Source of the DNA: Bacteroidetes bacterium UBA2475
Lineage (GTDB): Bacteria > Bacteroidota > Bacteroidia > B-17B0 > Aurantibacillaceae
Assembly: GCA_002342065.1 (NCBI GenBank)
Contig: DDPF01000018.1
Coordinates: 123,229-187,228 of the forward strand
DNA length: 64,000 nt
Direction: 5' to 3'
Numbering within the stretch: the first letter of the stretch is position 1; every line of letters begins with the position of its first letter. The position numbers and the translations under genes were made by a program. Below, one piece after another: positions 14,972 through 23,726 of the stretch. A model generated the notes under the pieces. The model saw only the letters and a list, made by a program, of their open reading frames with translations, ran no database searches and had not been told where the DNA came from.

Positions 14972-17503
14972 TTATTTAGCTACCACGAATTTTTTAGTTG
15001 AAACAACTTGTCCCTCCTGCGAAATTTTTGCAAGATATACGCCATTCGCAAAAGTGGAAACATTAATTGTTGTAGTGCTTTCTGTTTTATTTAAAGTTGT
15101 TTTAGAAACCAGTCTTCCGGTAAGATCAAATACCTCAACCATATCGAATTTGCCGTTTAATTTCGAATCAAATGTTACAAGGTCTGAAGTTGGGTTCGGG
15201 AAAAGATCGATACCATCTGCTGTTGCATTTTTAAATTCAAAATTACCGGTTGGTAATAAGCTTCCTACTTTCATACCGTTTCCAAAACTTGTTACCCACA
15301 TTTCGTTTGCATTAAAAGGATTGAAGAATACACGCTCCGGCTGTTGGAACGGATAACTTTGTACCATTGAAAATGTAGGTGTTGCAGCATTTATGTTATT
15401 TGATTGCCACAGGCCCTGCCCTTCTGTTGTTAAAAATATTTGACTGGCATTGCCAGGATTAAATGTAATAGATGTTACTCTGTCTATTGTTGTTCCCGTT
15501 AATTTTGTCCATGCTACTCCTTTATTAGTTGTTTTATACAAACCACCTAAACCATTTGGCGCACCGCCCCAACCACTAAAAACACAAACGTACCATGTGT
15601 TTTGTGTTGGATCGTTAGGATCAAGGACAACATCTTTTGTCCAATAATACATCCCTGTGGGTGAAAGATCGGTCCAGCTATTTAAAGCAGGATCGTAAAT
15701 AAAAACTCCCGAGCTTGCTGTAAATGCTCCGGCGGAAGTTCTACGACCTGAGTATGTTGCAACTAATTTTCCATCATTTAATACTACCAAACTTGCGGGA
15801 TGTTTTTCTGTACGTGGTGGATTTGGTAATAGAGTCCAGTTAGATGTTGCTAAATTCTGAAGATCGCTTGTTACATAAACTCCTCCAACACCAGTGCCAC
15901 CATTATAATGGATCACACTCGCATAAGCGCGGTTAGGATTATTTGGATCTAATGTTACCCAAAAAACGGGGTGATTAAATATTTCTAAATTTTGCCACGA
16001 AGCACCGTTCGTAGTTGAATAAATTATTTTTCCGTTAGCATCAGTAGCATCAAGAATATTATCCTGTAAGCGTGTACTTTGATACATATCATGAATATTC
16101 GACGTTCCGGCATATAGCGTACCGTTAGTTGGATGTTTTGCAATACGGTACATCGAGTTAGCAGTATGACCAGTGTAATTGAACGACCATGAGGTTCCTG
16201 CATCTGTACTTCTTATACCACGGATATCAGAAAAACAGGCAAACATATTGTTCGCGTTCATCCATTCTACCTGCCAGCAAGTTGTATTTTCGATACCAAC
16301 ACTTTGATAACTTGTATTTGGAGGTGTAGTAGCATTTGCCGGATGTTGTCCTGTTGGATCAACATATGCCTGCGACCAACCTGTGCCTCCATTATTTGTT
16401 TTATGTACAAAACCAAAATCTCCAAAAATTACGCTTTGCGAATTGTTAGGGGCAACAGCTAAACCAAAAGGACACTCGCCATAGCTCCAGGGACGATCGC
16501 CGCCTTGCCCGCTCCAGCCTGTAATAATATTTTGGTTTGTGGTTGTATTAAAAACGTGCGACCAACCTGTACCTGCGTTTGTTGTTTTTAAAACATCTGG
16601 ATAAGAACTGCTGTTACTTCCTGCAAGATAAACTGTATTTATATCGTTACCTGCCATACCAACAAACATTGGAAAATCGTTGGTTAAATTTATTCCTGTC
16701 ATTTTTGGGAGCCAGTTTCCTGCGCCAAAATCCACTGCATAAACACCTTTTGCAAATTGGTAATAATCAGAACCAACTACTCCAACATAAATATCTCCAA
16801 CATCGGCAGTAATACAAAAGAAACGTGTTATTGGCCCAACTTTAGCTCCTGCAAACGACCAAATCCTTTGCGTTGTTGGTATACCTGTAATTGCAACAGT
16901 GCTAAAAGAAGTTCCAGCATTAGTTGAAACTAAAACGCCATCGTTTGTTCCTATGTAAATATTATTGCCATCAAAAAAAACACCACCAACAACATTTCCT
17001 GCGCCTGTGTTTGTTGCAGTATGAATGCTTGTAAAAGTATTTCCGCCATTTCCTGAAAAATAAATATTACCGTAATAAGAAATAATTACACGTAATGGAT
17101 TATTGTAATCGGCATCAATACTAAAAGTTTCTTCTGTATTATTTGGGTTTCCGGGTAACACACTCCATGTTATACCATTATCAGTACTTTTCATAGGTCG
17201 CACCATATTATTAACATAACTGATTGAATACAATAGACCCACGCTTGATGTAAAACAAACTTTTGAGTTATGGCCGCCAATTAACTGTTGAAAATTTACC
17301 TGGTTATAAGATGCGCCAAAATTGGTTGTGTGAAAAAGCTCACCCATATCGCAGGAAACATAATATTCGTTGTTGTTTGCAGGATTAATAGCTACTGCAA
17401 AAAGCGCTCCACCTCCGCCAATGCCTCTAGATGCAAAAGAACTTGGTTGGGCATAAAATGAATAACTAAGAGCGAGAAATAAGATTGGAATTAATTTTTT
17501 CAT
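14972..17503 (-). CDS. Secreted multi-blade Asp-box (sialidase/GH74-like) beta-propeller protein with T9SS tag
   Basis: 843 residues. The signal peptide (MKKLIPILFLALSYSFYAQ) is followed by a propeller whose blades carry Asp-box motifs of the form S/T-x-D/N-x-G-x-x-W: STDNGITW, TTNAGTGW, STDAGTSW, STTNGASW and TTNKGVAW. The opening GIGGGGALFAVAINPANNNE and repeated HPTNG/DPNNPN phrases resemble GH74 xyloglucanase and VPS10-type propellers. The last ~75 residues are a type A T9SS sorting domain (DLFPNPTSDLVTF, FDLTGRLVS, NGVYLAKIS, ending KKFVVAK). No aspartate pair of GH74 catalysis could be assigned by eye, so it may be an enzyme or a binding protein. Single-gene unit ended by the terminator at 14922-14954. 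Confidence 0.85.
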   Translation of the reverse strand: MKKLIPILFLALSYSFYAQPSSFASRGIGGGGALFAVAINPANNNEYYVSCDMGELFHTTNFGASYNQVNFQQLIGGHNSKVCFTSSVGLLYSISYVNNMVRPMKSTDNGITWSVLPGNPNNTEETFSIDADYNNPLRVIISYYGNIYFSGNGGNTFTSIHTATNTGAGNVVGGVFFDGNNIYIGTNDGVLVSTNAGTSFSTVAITGIPTTQRIWSFAGAKVGPITRFFCITADVGDIYVGVVGSDYYQFAKGVYAVDFGAGNWLPKMTGINLTNDFPMFVGMAGNDINTVYLAGSNSSSYPDVLKTTNAGTGWSHVFNTTTNQNIITGWSGQGGDRPWSYGECPFGLAVAPNNSQSVIFGDFGFVHKTNNGGTGWSQAYVDPTGQHPANATTPPNTSYQSVGIENTTCWQVEWMNANNMFACFSDIRGIRSTDAGTSWSFNYTGHTANSMYRIAKHPTNGTLYAGTSNIHDMYQSTRLQDNILDATDANGKIIYSTTNGASWQNLEIFNHPVFWVTLDPNNPNRAYASVIHYNGGTGVGGVYVTSDLQNLATSNWTLLPNPPRTEKHPASLVVLNDGKLVATYSGRRTSAGAFTASSGVFIYDPALNSWTDLSPTGMYYWTKDVVLDPNDPTQNTWYVCVFSGWGGAPNGLGGLYKTTNKGVAWTKLTGTTIDRVTSITFNPGNASQIFLTTEGQGLWQSNNINAATPTFSMVQSYPFQQPERVFFNPFNANEMWVTSFGNGMKVGSLLPTGNFEFKNATADGIDLFPNPTSDLVTFDSKLNGKFDMVEVFDLTGRLVSKTTLNKTESTTTINVSTFANGVYLAKISQEGQVVSTKKFVVAK

Positions 17504-17681
17504 GTGGTGTGTTTTTAATTGTTATTAAAATGTCACATGGAATTCACCTCAAATTTTTGCATGCTTCGCAAATATTTTCGCGGCTCATTTCATGGCTTTT
17601 GGGTTTTAGTTACCATGAAATTACTAAATAATTTTAGATTTTAAAATAAAAGGCCTTAAAACGAATGATTTGTTGAAATTA

Positions 17682-18836
17682 TTAATGCCTTATGATGATC
17701 TTTTTGGTTGAAGTATGACCACTATTATTAAAATGGACCTTTAAAAAATAAACACCATTGTCCAGGTATTTAGTATCTATAGATAGTTCTTCTGCTTTCA
17801 AATTATTTTGGTTTGTGCAAATCAGATCACCTATAACATTAAACAATTTTACTTCGCTTATATTTTGACCGCTAACAAATAAATTTGTGTTTGTAGGATT
17901 TGGATAAGAACTTGCCAAAGAATAATTATTATTTTCTTTTATACCAACAGCTTTTAAATTCCAACCAATTTCTTTTAGTATTCCTAATTCCCATTGAGCA
18001 GGAATACGAACCGTATCGCCGGCGCCCCAGTAATACGACATAATTGTATTTGCATAAGTTTTGTGAATGTGTAAAAGATCAACACCCAAAGTATAAGTAC
18101 CTGCTCCACCTGCCAAACGTATTGGTGTGTTTGAGTGCGAAGCGTTAGCATACAATGGTCCGTTAAAATAAAGAGCGCCGTTCTTAATACTATCGCCTAA
18201 AGCTGTTGAATTTTGAGGAGCGCAAGTTGTAAGAAGATTACCGGATGTTCTTGTAATGTATTTATCGAAGATGCTTGGCACACTGTCTTGTCCACGCCAT
18301 GGGAATGATGGCGATACCGGAATAGCAGATGGGGGTATATATCCAAAAGAACCTTTATTGGACCCATCTACATAACCGTCGCTATAAAATCCTAAACCAT
18401 GGCCTATTTCATGCATAGCAGTTGAAATAAAATCGGTTTTATTGGAAGGTGGATTTCCTGTGCCATAATAATATGGCGTAAATAAATTAAAATAAATATC
18501 CATATCATATTCGCCAACATTTACTTCGCTGCCGGCAATTTGATTGGCCAATGTGCTTACATATAAAGTATTTGGAACCGGTGCGTTTGGAAAATTTTTT
18601 CTTCCATTAGCAAATGTTATAGCCGAAAAAGGAAGGAAAGCTGCGTTCACTAAAAAAACATTTACTTTAACAGGTACATTGATCTGTAAATAATTACTCC
18701 ATTTTTGTCCGGCAATTGTTAGAGCATTTGCTAATCCTGTTGGTTGCGTGCCGGTAATAGTGAATGAAAAAGTATTTACCTGTGCATTCATACAGATCGA
18801 AAATAACAACGCAAATAAAAGAGTAATTTTTTTCAT
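17682..18836 (-). CDS. Secreted zincin-like metalloprotease with T9SS tag
   Basis: 384 residues from the ATG at 18836 (MKKITLLFALLFSICMNAQ, a normal signal peptide). An in-frame ATG nine codons upstream falls inside the preceding operon's terminator hairpin, so it is rejected. The active-site motif is HEIGHGLGFYSD from residue 142 (H142, E143, H146). The third-ligand position of HExxHxxGxxH is serine, with aspartate next to it, so the third zinc ligand is uncertain. A beta region follows and then a type A T9SS sorting domain (SSYPNPTNTNLFV, LFNVIGDLI, NGVYFLKVHF, ending KKIIIRH). Probably exported and released. Peptidase assignment rests on the motif alone. Confidence 0.82.
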   Translation of the reverse strand: MKKITLLFALLFSICMNAQVNTFSFTITGTQPTGLANALTIAGQKWSNYLQINVPVKVNVFLVNAAFLPFSAITFANGRKNFPNAPVPNTLYVSTLANQIAGSEVNVGEYDMDIYFNLFTPYYYGTGNPPSNKTDFISTAMHEIGHGLGFYSDGYVDGSNKGSFGYIPPSAIPVSPSFPWRGQDSVPSIFDKYITRTSGNLLTTCAPQNSTALGDSIKNGALYFNGPLYANASHSNTPIRLAGGAGTYTLGVDLLHIHKTYANTIMSYYWGAGDTVRIPAQWELGILKEIGWNLKAVGIKENNNYSLASSYPNPTNTNLFVSGQNISEVKLFNVIGDLICTNQNNLKAEELSIDTKYLDNGVYFLKVHFNNSGHTSTKKIIIRH

Positions 18837-18854
18837 GAAATTCTGATATAATTT

Positions 18855-18887
18855 AAAAAACAAAGGCTACCGTTTTGGTAGCCTTTA
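18855..18887 (-). terminator. Terminator of the cytochrome oxidase operon
   Basis: On the minus strand, the 10-bp stem AAAGGCTACC/GGTAGCCTTT (18862-18871 with 18877-18886) with a 5-base loop is followed by TGTTTTTTAAA. It lies 6 bases after the stop of the last cytochrome oxidase gene. Confidence 0.9.
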
Positions 18888-18892
18888 AAATT

Positions 18893-19372
18893 TTAGTGAT
18901 GTTCTTCACCGTGCGCTGCTTCGGTAGCGTGCGCATCGCCACCACCCTGAGCTGAATGACTTTTTAATTCTTTTTGTTGATCGATAAATATTTGATCGAC
19001 ACGTGTAACATTACGTGGATAACCAGAATATACACCTTCAACCAAAATAATGAATACTGCATATAATATAAAAGTAATGTACGGAAGTAATATAATGTAC
19101 TTAAAGAATTTAACCTCGTGACCCAAGTGCATAAACCAAAGAACAATGGCAGCAGCTTTTACAACAGTTAAACCAATAAATAATACTTTTAACCATAATG
19201 TGCCTGTCCATCCATGACCCGGAGCCATAGATCCAATAATTAATTCAAAAATAGTTATTGCTAACATTATCCAAAACACATTCCATAAAGTACGACGGGC
19301 TTTTTTTCCATAGGCCTCATCATGGTTAGACATTGTTTCGTAATGTGGATAATCGTCGTGAAATTCTGACAT
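18893..19372 (-). CDS. Cytochrome c oxidase subunit IV family protein
   Basis: 159 residues with three membrane segments (about LWNVFWIMLAITIFELIIG, LWLKVLFIGLTVVKAAAIVLWFM and ILLPYITFILYAVFIILVEG), the arrangement of the bacterial COX4/CyoD-like subunit. The C-terminus is soluble and histidine-rich (GGGDAHATEAAHGEEHH). It is a small accessory subunit of a heme-copper terminal oxidase in the inner membrane. It is last in the operon, after two subunit III-type genes and the heme O synthase gene, and is followed by a strong terminator. Confidence 0.85.
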   Translation of the reverse strand: MSEFHDDYPHYETMSNHDEAYGKKARRTLWNVFWIMLAITIFELIIGSMAPGHGWTGTLWLKVLFIGLTVVKAAAIVLWFMHLGHEVKFFKYIILLPYITFILYAVFIILVEGVYSGYPRNVTRVDQIFIDQQKELKSHSAQGGGDAHATEAAHGEEHH

Positions 19373-19409
19373 AATATTTAAGTTTTAAGTTCTTTAATTA
19401 ATTATTAAA

Positions 19410-20156
19410 TTACAATAAGTAGAAGAAGGTAAATACGAATACCCAAACAAGATCTACAAAGTGCCAGTATAGACCAACCTTTTCGATCATCTCATAATGG
19501 CCACGTTTTTCGTATGTGCCTTTTAAAACATTTAAGAAAATAGTTAAGTTAATGATCACACCAGAGAATACGTGGAAACCGTGGAAACCTGTAATAAAGA
19601 AAAAGTAATTAGCAAACTGTGGAACACCATATTCGTTAACCGCCATAGTTGCACCATGGTAAACTTGTTTAACATACGTACTTGTAGCAGGATCCCAAAC
19701 ATTTCTTAAAGCGCCACCATGACCTTCTGGACCACCAACGTGTGTTCCAACGATGAAGTGATACCACTCCCAGGCTTGAGAACCAACGAACATAGCACCG
19801 CCAACAATTGTCCAGAACATCCAAACTGTTACGCCTCTTCTGTCCATTCTATGACCAGCCTCAACAGCTAATACCATAGTAACAGATGACATAATTAAAA
19901 TAAAAGTCATTAAACCTACATAAGCCAAAGGCAAATGTTGTTCAATGAAAGGAAAGTGAGTAAATACATTTTCAGCTTTTGGCCATACTTCAGCGTACTT
20001 GTGACGGATAAATCCGTAAGAAACCAATAAACCACCAAAAGTTAAAGCATCGGAAACAAGGAAAAACCACATCATCATTTTTCCGTAACTTACCCTGAAG
20101 GGCGATTGTCCACCGTCCCAAGCTGCTTTTGCATCAAATTCTGCTACGTGCGCCAT
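19410..20156 (-). CDS. Cytochrome c oxidase subunit III
   Basis: 248 residues of the COX3 family, a polytopic inner-membrane subunit of a heme-copper oxidase. The N-terminus PFRVSYGKMMMWFFLVSDAL leads into the first helix; the motif FFFITGFHGFHVFSGVIIN carries the conserved HGxHV-like pattern, and the terminal WHFVDLVWVFVFTFFYL is characteristic. A loop of ~50 residues (GTHVGGPEGHGG to GVPQF) between helices is longer than in E. coli. The catalytic subunit I (CtaD) and subunit II are not in the window, so the rest of the complex is presumably encoded beyond it. Confidence 0.93.
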   Translation of the reverse strand: MAHVAEFDAKAAWDGGQSPFRVSYGKMMMWFFLVSDALTFGGLLVSYGFIRHKYAEVWPKAENVFTHFPFIEQHLPLAYVGLMTFILIMSSVTMVLAVEAGHRMDRRGVTVWMFWTIVGGAMFVGSQAWEWYHFIVGTHVGGPEGHGGALRNVWDPATSTYVKQVYHGATMAVNEYGVPQFANYFFFITGFHGFHVFSGVIINLTIFLNVLKGTYEKRGHYEMIEKVGLYWHFVDLVWVFVFTFFYLL

Positions 20157-20194
20157 AATTAAATTTAAATAGTGTTAAAAATACTGTTGCAATA

Positions 20195-20797
20195 TTAACG
20201 ATAAAAATATAAAAACAAAAACAAATACACCCATAAAATATCAAGAAAATGCCAATAAATTGCAGTAAGCTCAATACCAAGGCTATCAGAGGCAGAATAT
20301 TTTTTCAACAGTGATTTTGTTAATGAAACCATTAGGGCTATTAAACCGCCGGTCATGTGCGCCAAATGCAGAAAAGCAATTATTATCAAAAAAGATCCGG
20401 ATGCATTGCTGAATTTTCCTCCAAAATAAATCCCTTGTGCTGCCAATAACTTCCAGCCGCTATATTGCGTATAAAAAAAGGCAAAACCAAGTAAAAGTGT
20501 TGCTAATAAAGCAATACTAGTCAATGTATGATTATCTTTTTTTATAGCTCTTTGCGCCAGGAACATGGTTAAACTGCTTGTTACAATTATTGCCGTGCTT
20601 ATTAATAAAATTGGCGGTAGTTGAAAAACCAACCAGTTACCATTTTGAGCCCTTACCACATAAGCACTCGTTAAGCCTGCAAAAAGCATTACTATACTTA
20701 CAATTCCTATCCAAAGTAATGGCTTTGCGGCTTTACGTTTAGCCAGTCGTATTTCTTCTTTGTGAGGTTTTTCTTTTTTGATCTTTACTTCTTCCAC
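20195..20797 (-). CDS. Heme-copper oxidase subunit III-like protein
   Basis: A second, shorter COX3-family member (200 residues, about five membrane segments), with ILLISTAIIVTSSLTMFLAQRA, FFYTQYSGWKLL and the closing WHFLDILWVYLFLFLYFY, the family's terminal signature. The soluble N-terminus is lysine-rich (EEVKIKKEKPHKEEIRLAKRKAAK). Paired long and short subunit III genes behind ctaB are a usual Bacteroidota arrangement; the short one is often annotated only as cytochrome c oxidase subunit III. It starts 11 bases after the stop of the heme O synthase gene. Confidence 0.88.
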   Translation of the reverse strand: MEEVKIKKEKPHKEEIRLAKRKAAKPLLWIGIVSIVMLFAGLTSAYVVRAQNGNWLVFQLPPILLISTAIIVTSSLTMFLAQRAIKKDNHTLTSIALLATLLLGFAFFYTQYSGWKLLAAQGIYFGGKFSNASGSFLIIIAFLHLAHMTGGLIALMVSLTKSLLKKYSASDSLGIELTAIYWHFLDILWVYLFLFLYFYR

Positions 20798-20808
20798 TTT
20801 TTTAATTT

Positions 20809-21741
20809 TTAAGATTTGGTCATTAATGCTAATTGAACTACCGGTAAGTAAACCAGAGTAACATAAAATAGTTTTTTTGCGTACGCATCTGTTGGTAAAC
20901 GGTAAAAATTATACGCCTGTAAAAGCAGTGCAAAACCACAAATTACACACACGCTCACGCTAATGATGCCAACAAATTGAAACACAAACGGAAAAATACT
21001 TGTTATTAATAAAAACACCGAATAAATGAGTATTTGAAACTTTGATCCACCATCTTTTCCACCTTTTGATGGCAATAAATGAAACCCAGCTTTTGCATAA
21101 TCATCATTATAAAACCAGGCTAGCGACCAAAAATGAGGAAATTGCCATACGAATTGGATCATGAACAATAAAAACGCAAAAAAAGAGATCTCGCCAAAAC
21201 CCTCTGTTGCAGCTACCGCGCCAATTAAAGTTGGTAAAGCTCCCGGAAAAGCGCCAACAAAAACCGATAAAGGCGAAATTCGCTTTAAAGGCGTATAAAC
21301 AACAGCATATAAAATGATAGAAATAAAACCTAAAATACCGCATAACGGATTGGTGAAAACCCATAGTAATATGGTTCCGGCAATACCAGAAACGGCACAA
21401 AAAATAAAAGCCTCGGTATCAGATAAAACGCCTGTTGGCATAGGCCTGTTCCTGGTGCGGTCCATCAAACGGTCAAGGTCTTTTTCAATTATTTGATTAA
21501 AACCATTAGCTGCAGAGGTTACTAAAATACCTCCTATTGTTAACGCAAAAATAACATTCACATTAATCTCATTAGCAACAGTAAAATAGGTGATAATTGC
21601 TGAAAAAACAACCAAAGAACCCAAACCAAACTTGGTTAACTTAAGAAAACCCGAAAACTTCGAATAGCTGGGGCCTACTATATTATTGTGGGTATTTTCC
21701 AAATGCGCTGCAAATTTAGAACTATTATTAAGGGAATGCAA
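20809..21741 (-). CDS. ctaB: Protoheme IX farnesyltransferase (heme O synthase)
   Basis: Converts heme B to heme O by farnesylation, supplying the oxidase encoded downstream. A UbiA-superfamily membrane protein of ~310 residues with the prenyl-diphosphate/Mg site NGFNQIIEKDLDRLMDR from 79 followed by TRNRPMPTG, and a second DDYAKAGFHLLP site. The first codon of the frame is TTG at 21741 and no ATG occurs upstream in frame, so the true N-terminus is uncertain; the first ~25 residues (NNSSKFAAHLENTHNN) are less conserved-looking. First gene of a four-gene oxidase operon. Confidence 0.92.
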   Translation of the reverse strand: MHSLNNSSKFAAHLENTHNNIVGPSYSKFSGFLKLTKFGLGSLVVFSAIITYFTVANEINVNVIFALTIGGILVTSAANGFNQIIEKDLDRLMDRTRNRPMPTGVLSDTEAFIFCAVSGIAGTILLWVFTNPLCGILGFISIILYAVVYTPLKRISPLSVFVGAFPGALPTLIGAVAATEGFGEISFFAFLLFMIQFVWQFPHFWSLAWFYNDDYAKAGFHLLPSKGGKDGGSKFQILIYSVFLLITSIFPFVFQFVGIISVSVCVICGFALLLQAYNFYRLPTDAYAKKLFYVTLVYLPVVQLALMTKS

Positions 21742-21846
21742 CTCAAAAAAAATAATAGCGTAAAAGAACTAAACCGATAAAAGGTCAAATATTCCCCACT
21801 TTTTTTTAAATGTTAAAAAAATTAGGTACTAATTAAAATATTTTTC

Positions 21847-21854
21847 TATTTTTG
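21847..21854 (+). promoter_or_regulatory. -7 box (TATTTTTG) upstream of the OmpA-like/TPR lipoprotein gene
   Basis: TATTTTTG fits TAnnTTTG exactly and ends 27 bases before the ATG at 21882. The expected -33 TTG is weak (TTAGG at 21822), so only the -7 element is well supported. Confidence 0.5.
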
Positions 21855-21881
21855 TGGCGATAATAAATCTAAACTTTAAAG

Positions 21882-23618
21882 ATGAATTCAAAATTTTTAC
21901 GTACGATAGGGGCCGGTTTGTCGGTGGCGGTAATTTTAACAAGCTGCGATGGGCTTGGAAAAATGCTAAAAAAACAAAAAGACATTAAGTATACAGTGTC
22001 GCCAAATCCGATTGAAATGCATGGAGACAGCATTCAATTCAGTGTTAACGGTAAATTTAACCCTAAGTTATTTGCTAAAAAAGTGACTTTAACCCTTACT
22101 CCGGTTGTAAAAGGCAATGGTGGGGAAAAAGCTTTAAAGCCAATAGTATTAGTTGGGGAAAAAGCCACAGGTTCAGGCCAAAAAATTGGTTATTCAACTG
22201 GTGGTACTTTTAACTACACTTCAGAGAAATTTGCTTACGAACCATACATGCGCAACTCTAAAGTTGAAGTGCGTGCCGTTGGTACCGTAAAAAAGAAAGA
22301 GAAAAAGTTTGATCCGGTTGAATTAGCGGATGCTACCATGGTTACTTCTTTATTAGTTCGTAACGACGAAAAAGGAATAATGGGTAAAGATGCATTTGTT
22401 AAAACAACACCTGCAAACCAAACTACTCATATATATTACACTATCAGTTCGTCAGCTGTTCGTCCAGGCGAAATGAAATCGGAAGAAATGAAAGCAGTTA
22501 ATGCTTTTATCAATCAAAACTTAAGCTCGCCTTGGTACGAATTTAAAGGTATCAATGTATCTGCTTACGCTTCACCAGATGGTGAAACAGAAAAAAATGA
22601 AAACTTAGCAAAAGACCGTGCTAAAACAGGTTCTGTAGCAGTAATGAGCGAGTTCAACAAAAACAAAAATAAAGAGATCACTTTTGGTAAAACTAAAGAA
22701 CAATATCAAGTTGGTACTACTAAAGAAGACTGGGAAGGTTTTAAATCTTTAATGGAAGCTTCTACAATGGCTGACAAAGATCTTATCTTACGTGTTTTAA
22801 CGATGTATTCAGATCCTGAGCAACGTCGTAAAGAGATCAAAAATCTTTCTAAGACTTATGTTGAGTTAGCTGAAAAAGTATTACCAAAATTACGTCGTTC
22901 TGAAATTACTATCAACGTTGACAAAAAATCTCGTACTGATGAGCAGATCACTAAATTAATGACCTCTAACCCTGATAGCTTATCTATTGAAGAGTTATTA
23001 TACGGTGCAAACTTAACTAACGATGTTAATACTAAAGTTCAGGTTTATACTTCTGCTGAGAAACAATTCCCAACAGATTGGAGAAGCGCTAACAACTTAG
23101 GTGTTGCATTATTATTACAAAATAAAGTTTCTGAAGCTGGCGCTGCATTTAAACGCGCTTCTGCTATCAATGCTTCTCAAGCTGAAGTTAACAATAACTT
23201 AGGTATCATCGAAGCTAAAAACGGTAATCGTGTAGCTGCAATGGATCTTTACAAAAAAGCTGGTGGTGCTCCTGAAACAAAATACAACATGGGTATCTTA
23301 GAAGTACGTAACGGTAAATATTCTGATGCTGTTTCTAACTTTGGTGATTATAAAGGTCATAACAAAGCTTTAGCTCAGTTATTAGCTGGTACTCCTACAG
23401 CAGTTAAAGAAACTATTGATGCAAGCAACGAAAAAGAAATGGGATATAGCTACTACTTAAAAGCAGTTGCTGCTGCCCGTGGCGGAAACAACGCTGACGT
23501 TCTTAGCAACTTAAAATCAGCTATCGAAAAAGATGGTGCTTTAAAAGCTTATGCTAAAGACGATGTTGAATTCGTGAAATTACGCGCTGATGCAGGATTT
23601 ACCGGAATGGTAAACTAA
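21882..23618 (+). CDS. Lipoprotein with OmpA-like motif and TPR repeats
   Basis: 578 residues. The lipoprotein signal ends LTSC with the lipidated cysteine at C22. An N-terminal beta region (YTVSPNPIEMHGDSIQFSV) follows. The segment YASPDGETEKNENLAKDRAKT resembles the OmpA-family peptidoglycan-binding motif (S-x-x-A-SPDG..N..LSxxRA). The C-terminal part carries tetratricopeptide-like helices (NNLGVALLLQNKVSEAGAAF, NNNLGIIEAKNGNRVAAM, NMGILEVRNGKYSDAV). Codons are enriched in GCT, GGT, AAC, ATC and CGT, especially after 22.6 kb, unlike the neighbours, suggesting high expression. It is monocistronic, with its own terminator. Probably an abundant outer-membrane-anchored scaffold; exact role unknown. 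Confidence 0.8.
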   Translation: MNSKFLRTIGAGLSVAVILTSCDGLGKMLKKQKDIKYTVSPNPIEMHGDSIQFSVNGKFNPKLFAKKVTLTLTPVVKGNGGEKALKPIVLVGEKATGSGQKIGYSTGGTFNYTSEKFAYEPYMRNSKVEVRAVGTVKKKEKKFDPVELADATMVTSLLVRNDEKGIMGKDAFVKTTPANQTTHIYYTISSSAVRPGEMKSEEMKAVNAFINQNLSSPWYEFKGINVSAYASPDGETEKNENLAKDRAKTGSVAVMSEFNKNKNKEITFGKTKEQYQVGTTKEDWEGFKSLMEASTMADKDLILRVLTMYSDPEQRRKEIKNLSKTYVELAEKVLPKLRRSEITINVDKKSRTDEQITKLMTSNPDSLSIEELLYGANLTNDVNTKVQVYTSAEKQFPTDWRSANNLGVALLLQNKVSEAGAAFKRASAINASQAEVNNNLGIIEAKNGNRVAAMDLYKKAGGAPETKYNMGILEVRNGKYSDAVSNFGDYKGHNKALAQLLAGTPTAVKETIDASNEKEMGYSYYLKAVAAARGGNNADVLSNLKSAIEKDGALKAYAKDDVEFVKLRADAGFTGMVN

Positions 23619-23635
23619 TTCAAAAATAAAATTTA

Positions 23636-23668
23636 AAAACCTTCTCCACAAGAGAAGGTTTTTTTTTG
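23636..23668 (+). terminator. Terminator of the OmpA-like/TPR lipoprotein gene
   Basis: A 9-bp perfect stem AACCTTCTC/GAGAAGGTT (23638-23646 with 23652-23660), 5-base loop, then at least eight further T (23661-23668). It lies 19 bases after the stop. Confidence 0.93.
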
Positions 23669-23726
23669 CCCCATTTTTTAGCTGTATTATAATTATATTT
23701 ACATCAATAATTTCTTCAAATAGCCT

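Noticed and set aside
18837..18863. Upstream ATG that would extend the zincin-like protease by nine residues
   Set aside because: It falls in the terminator hairpin of the preceding operon and would place MFFKLYQNF before an otherwise normal signal peptide.
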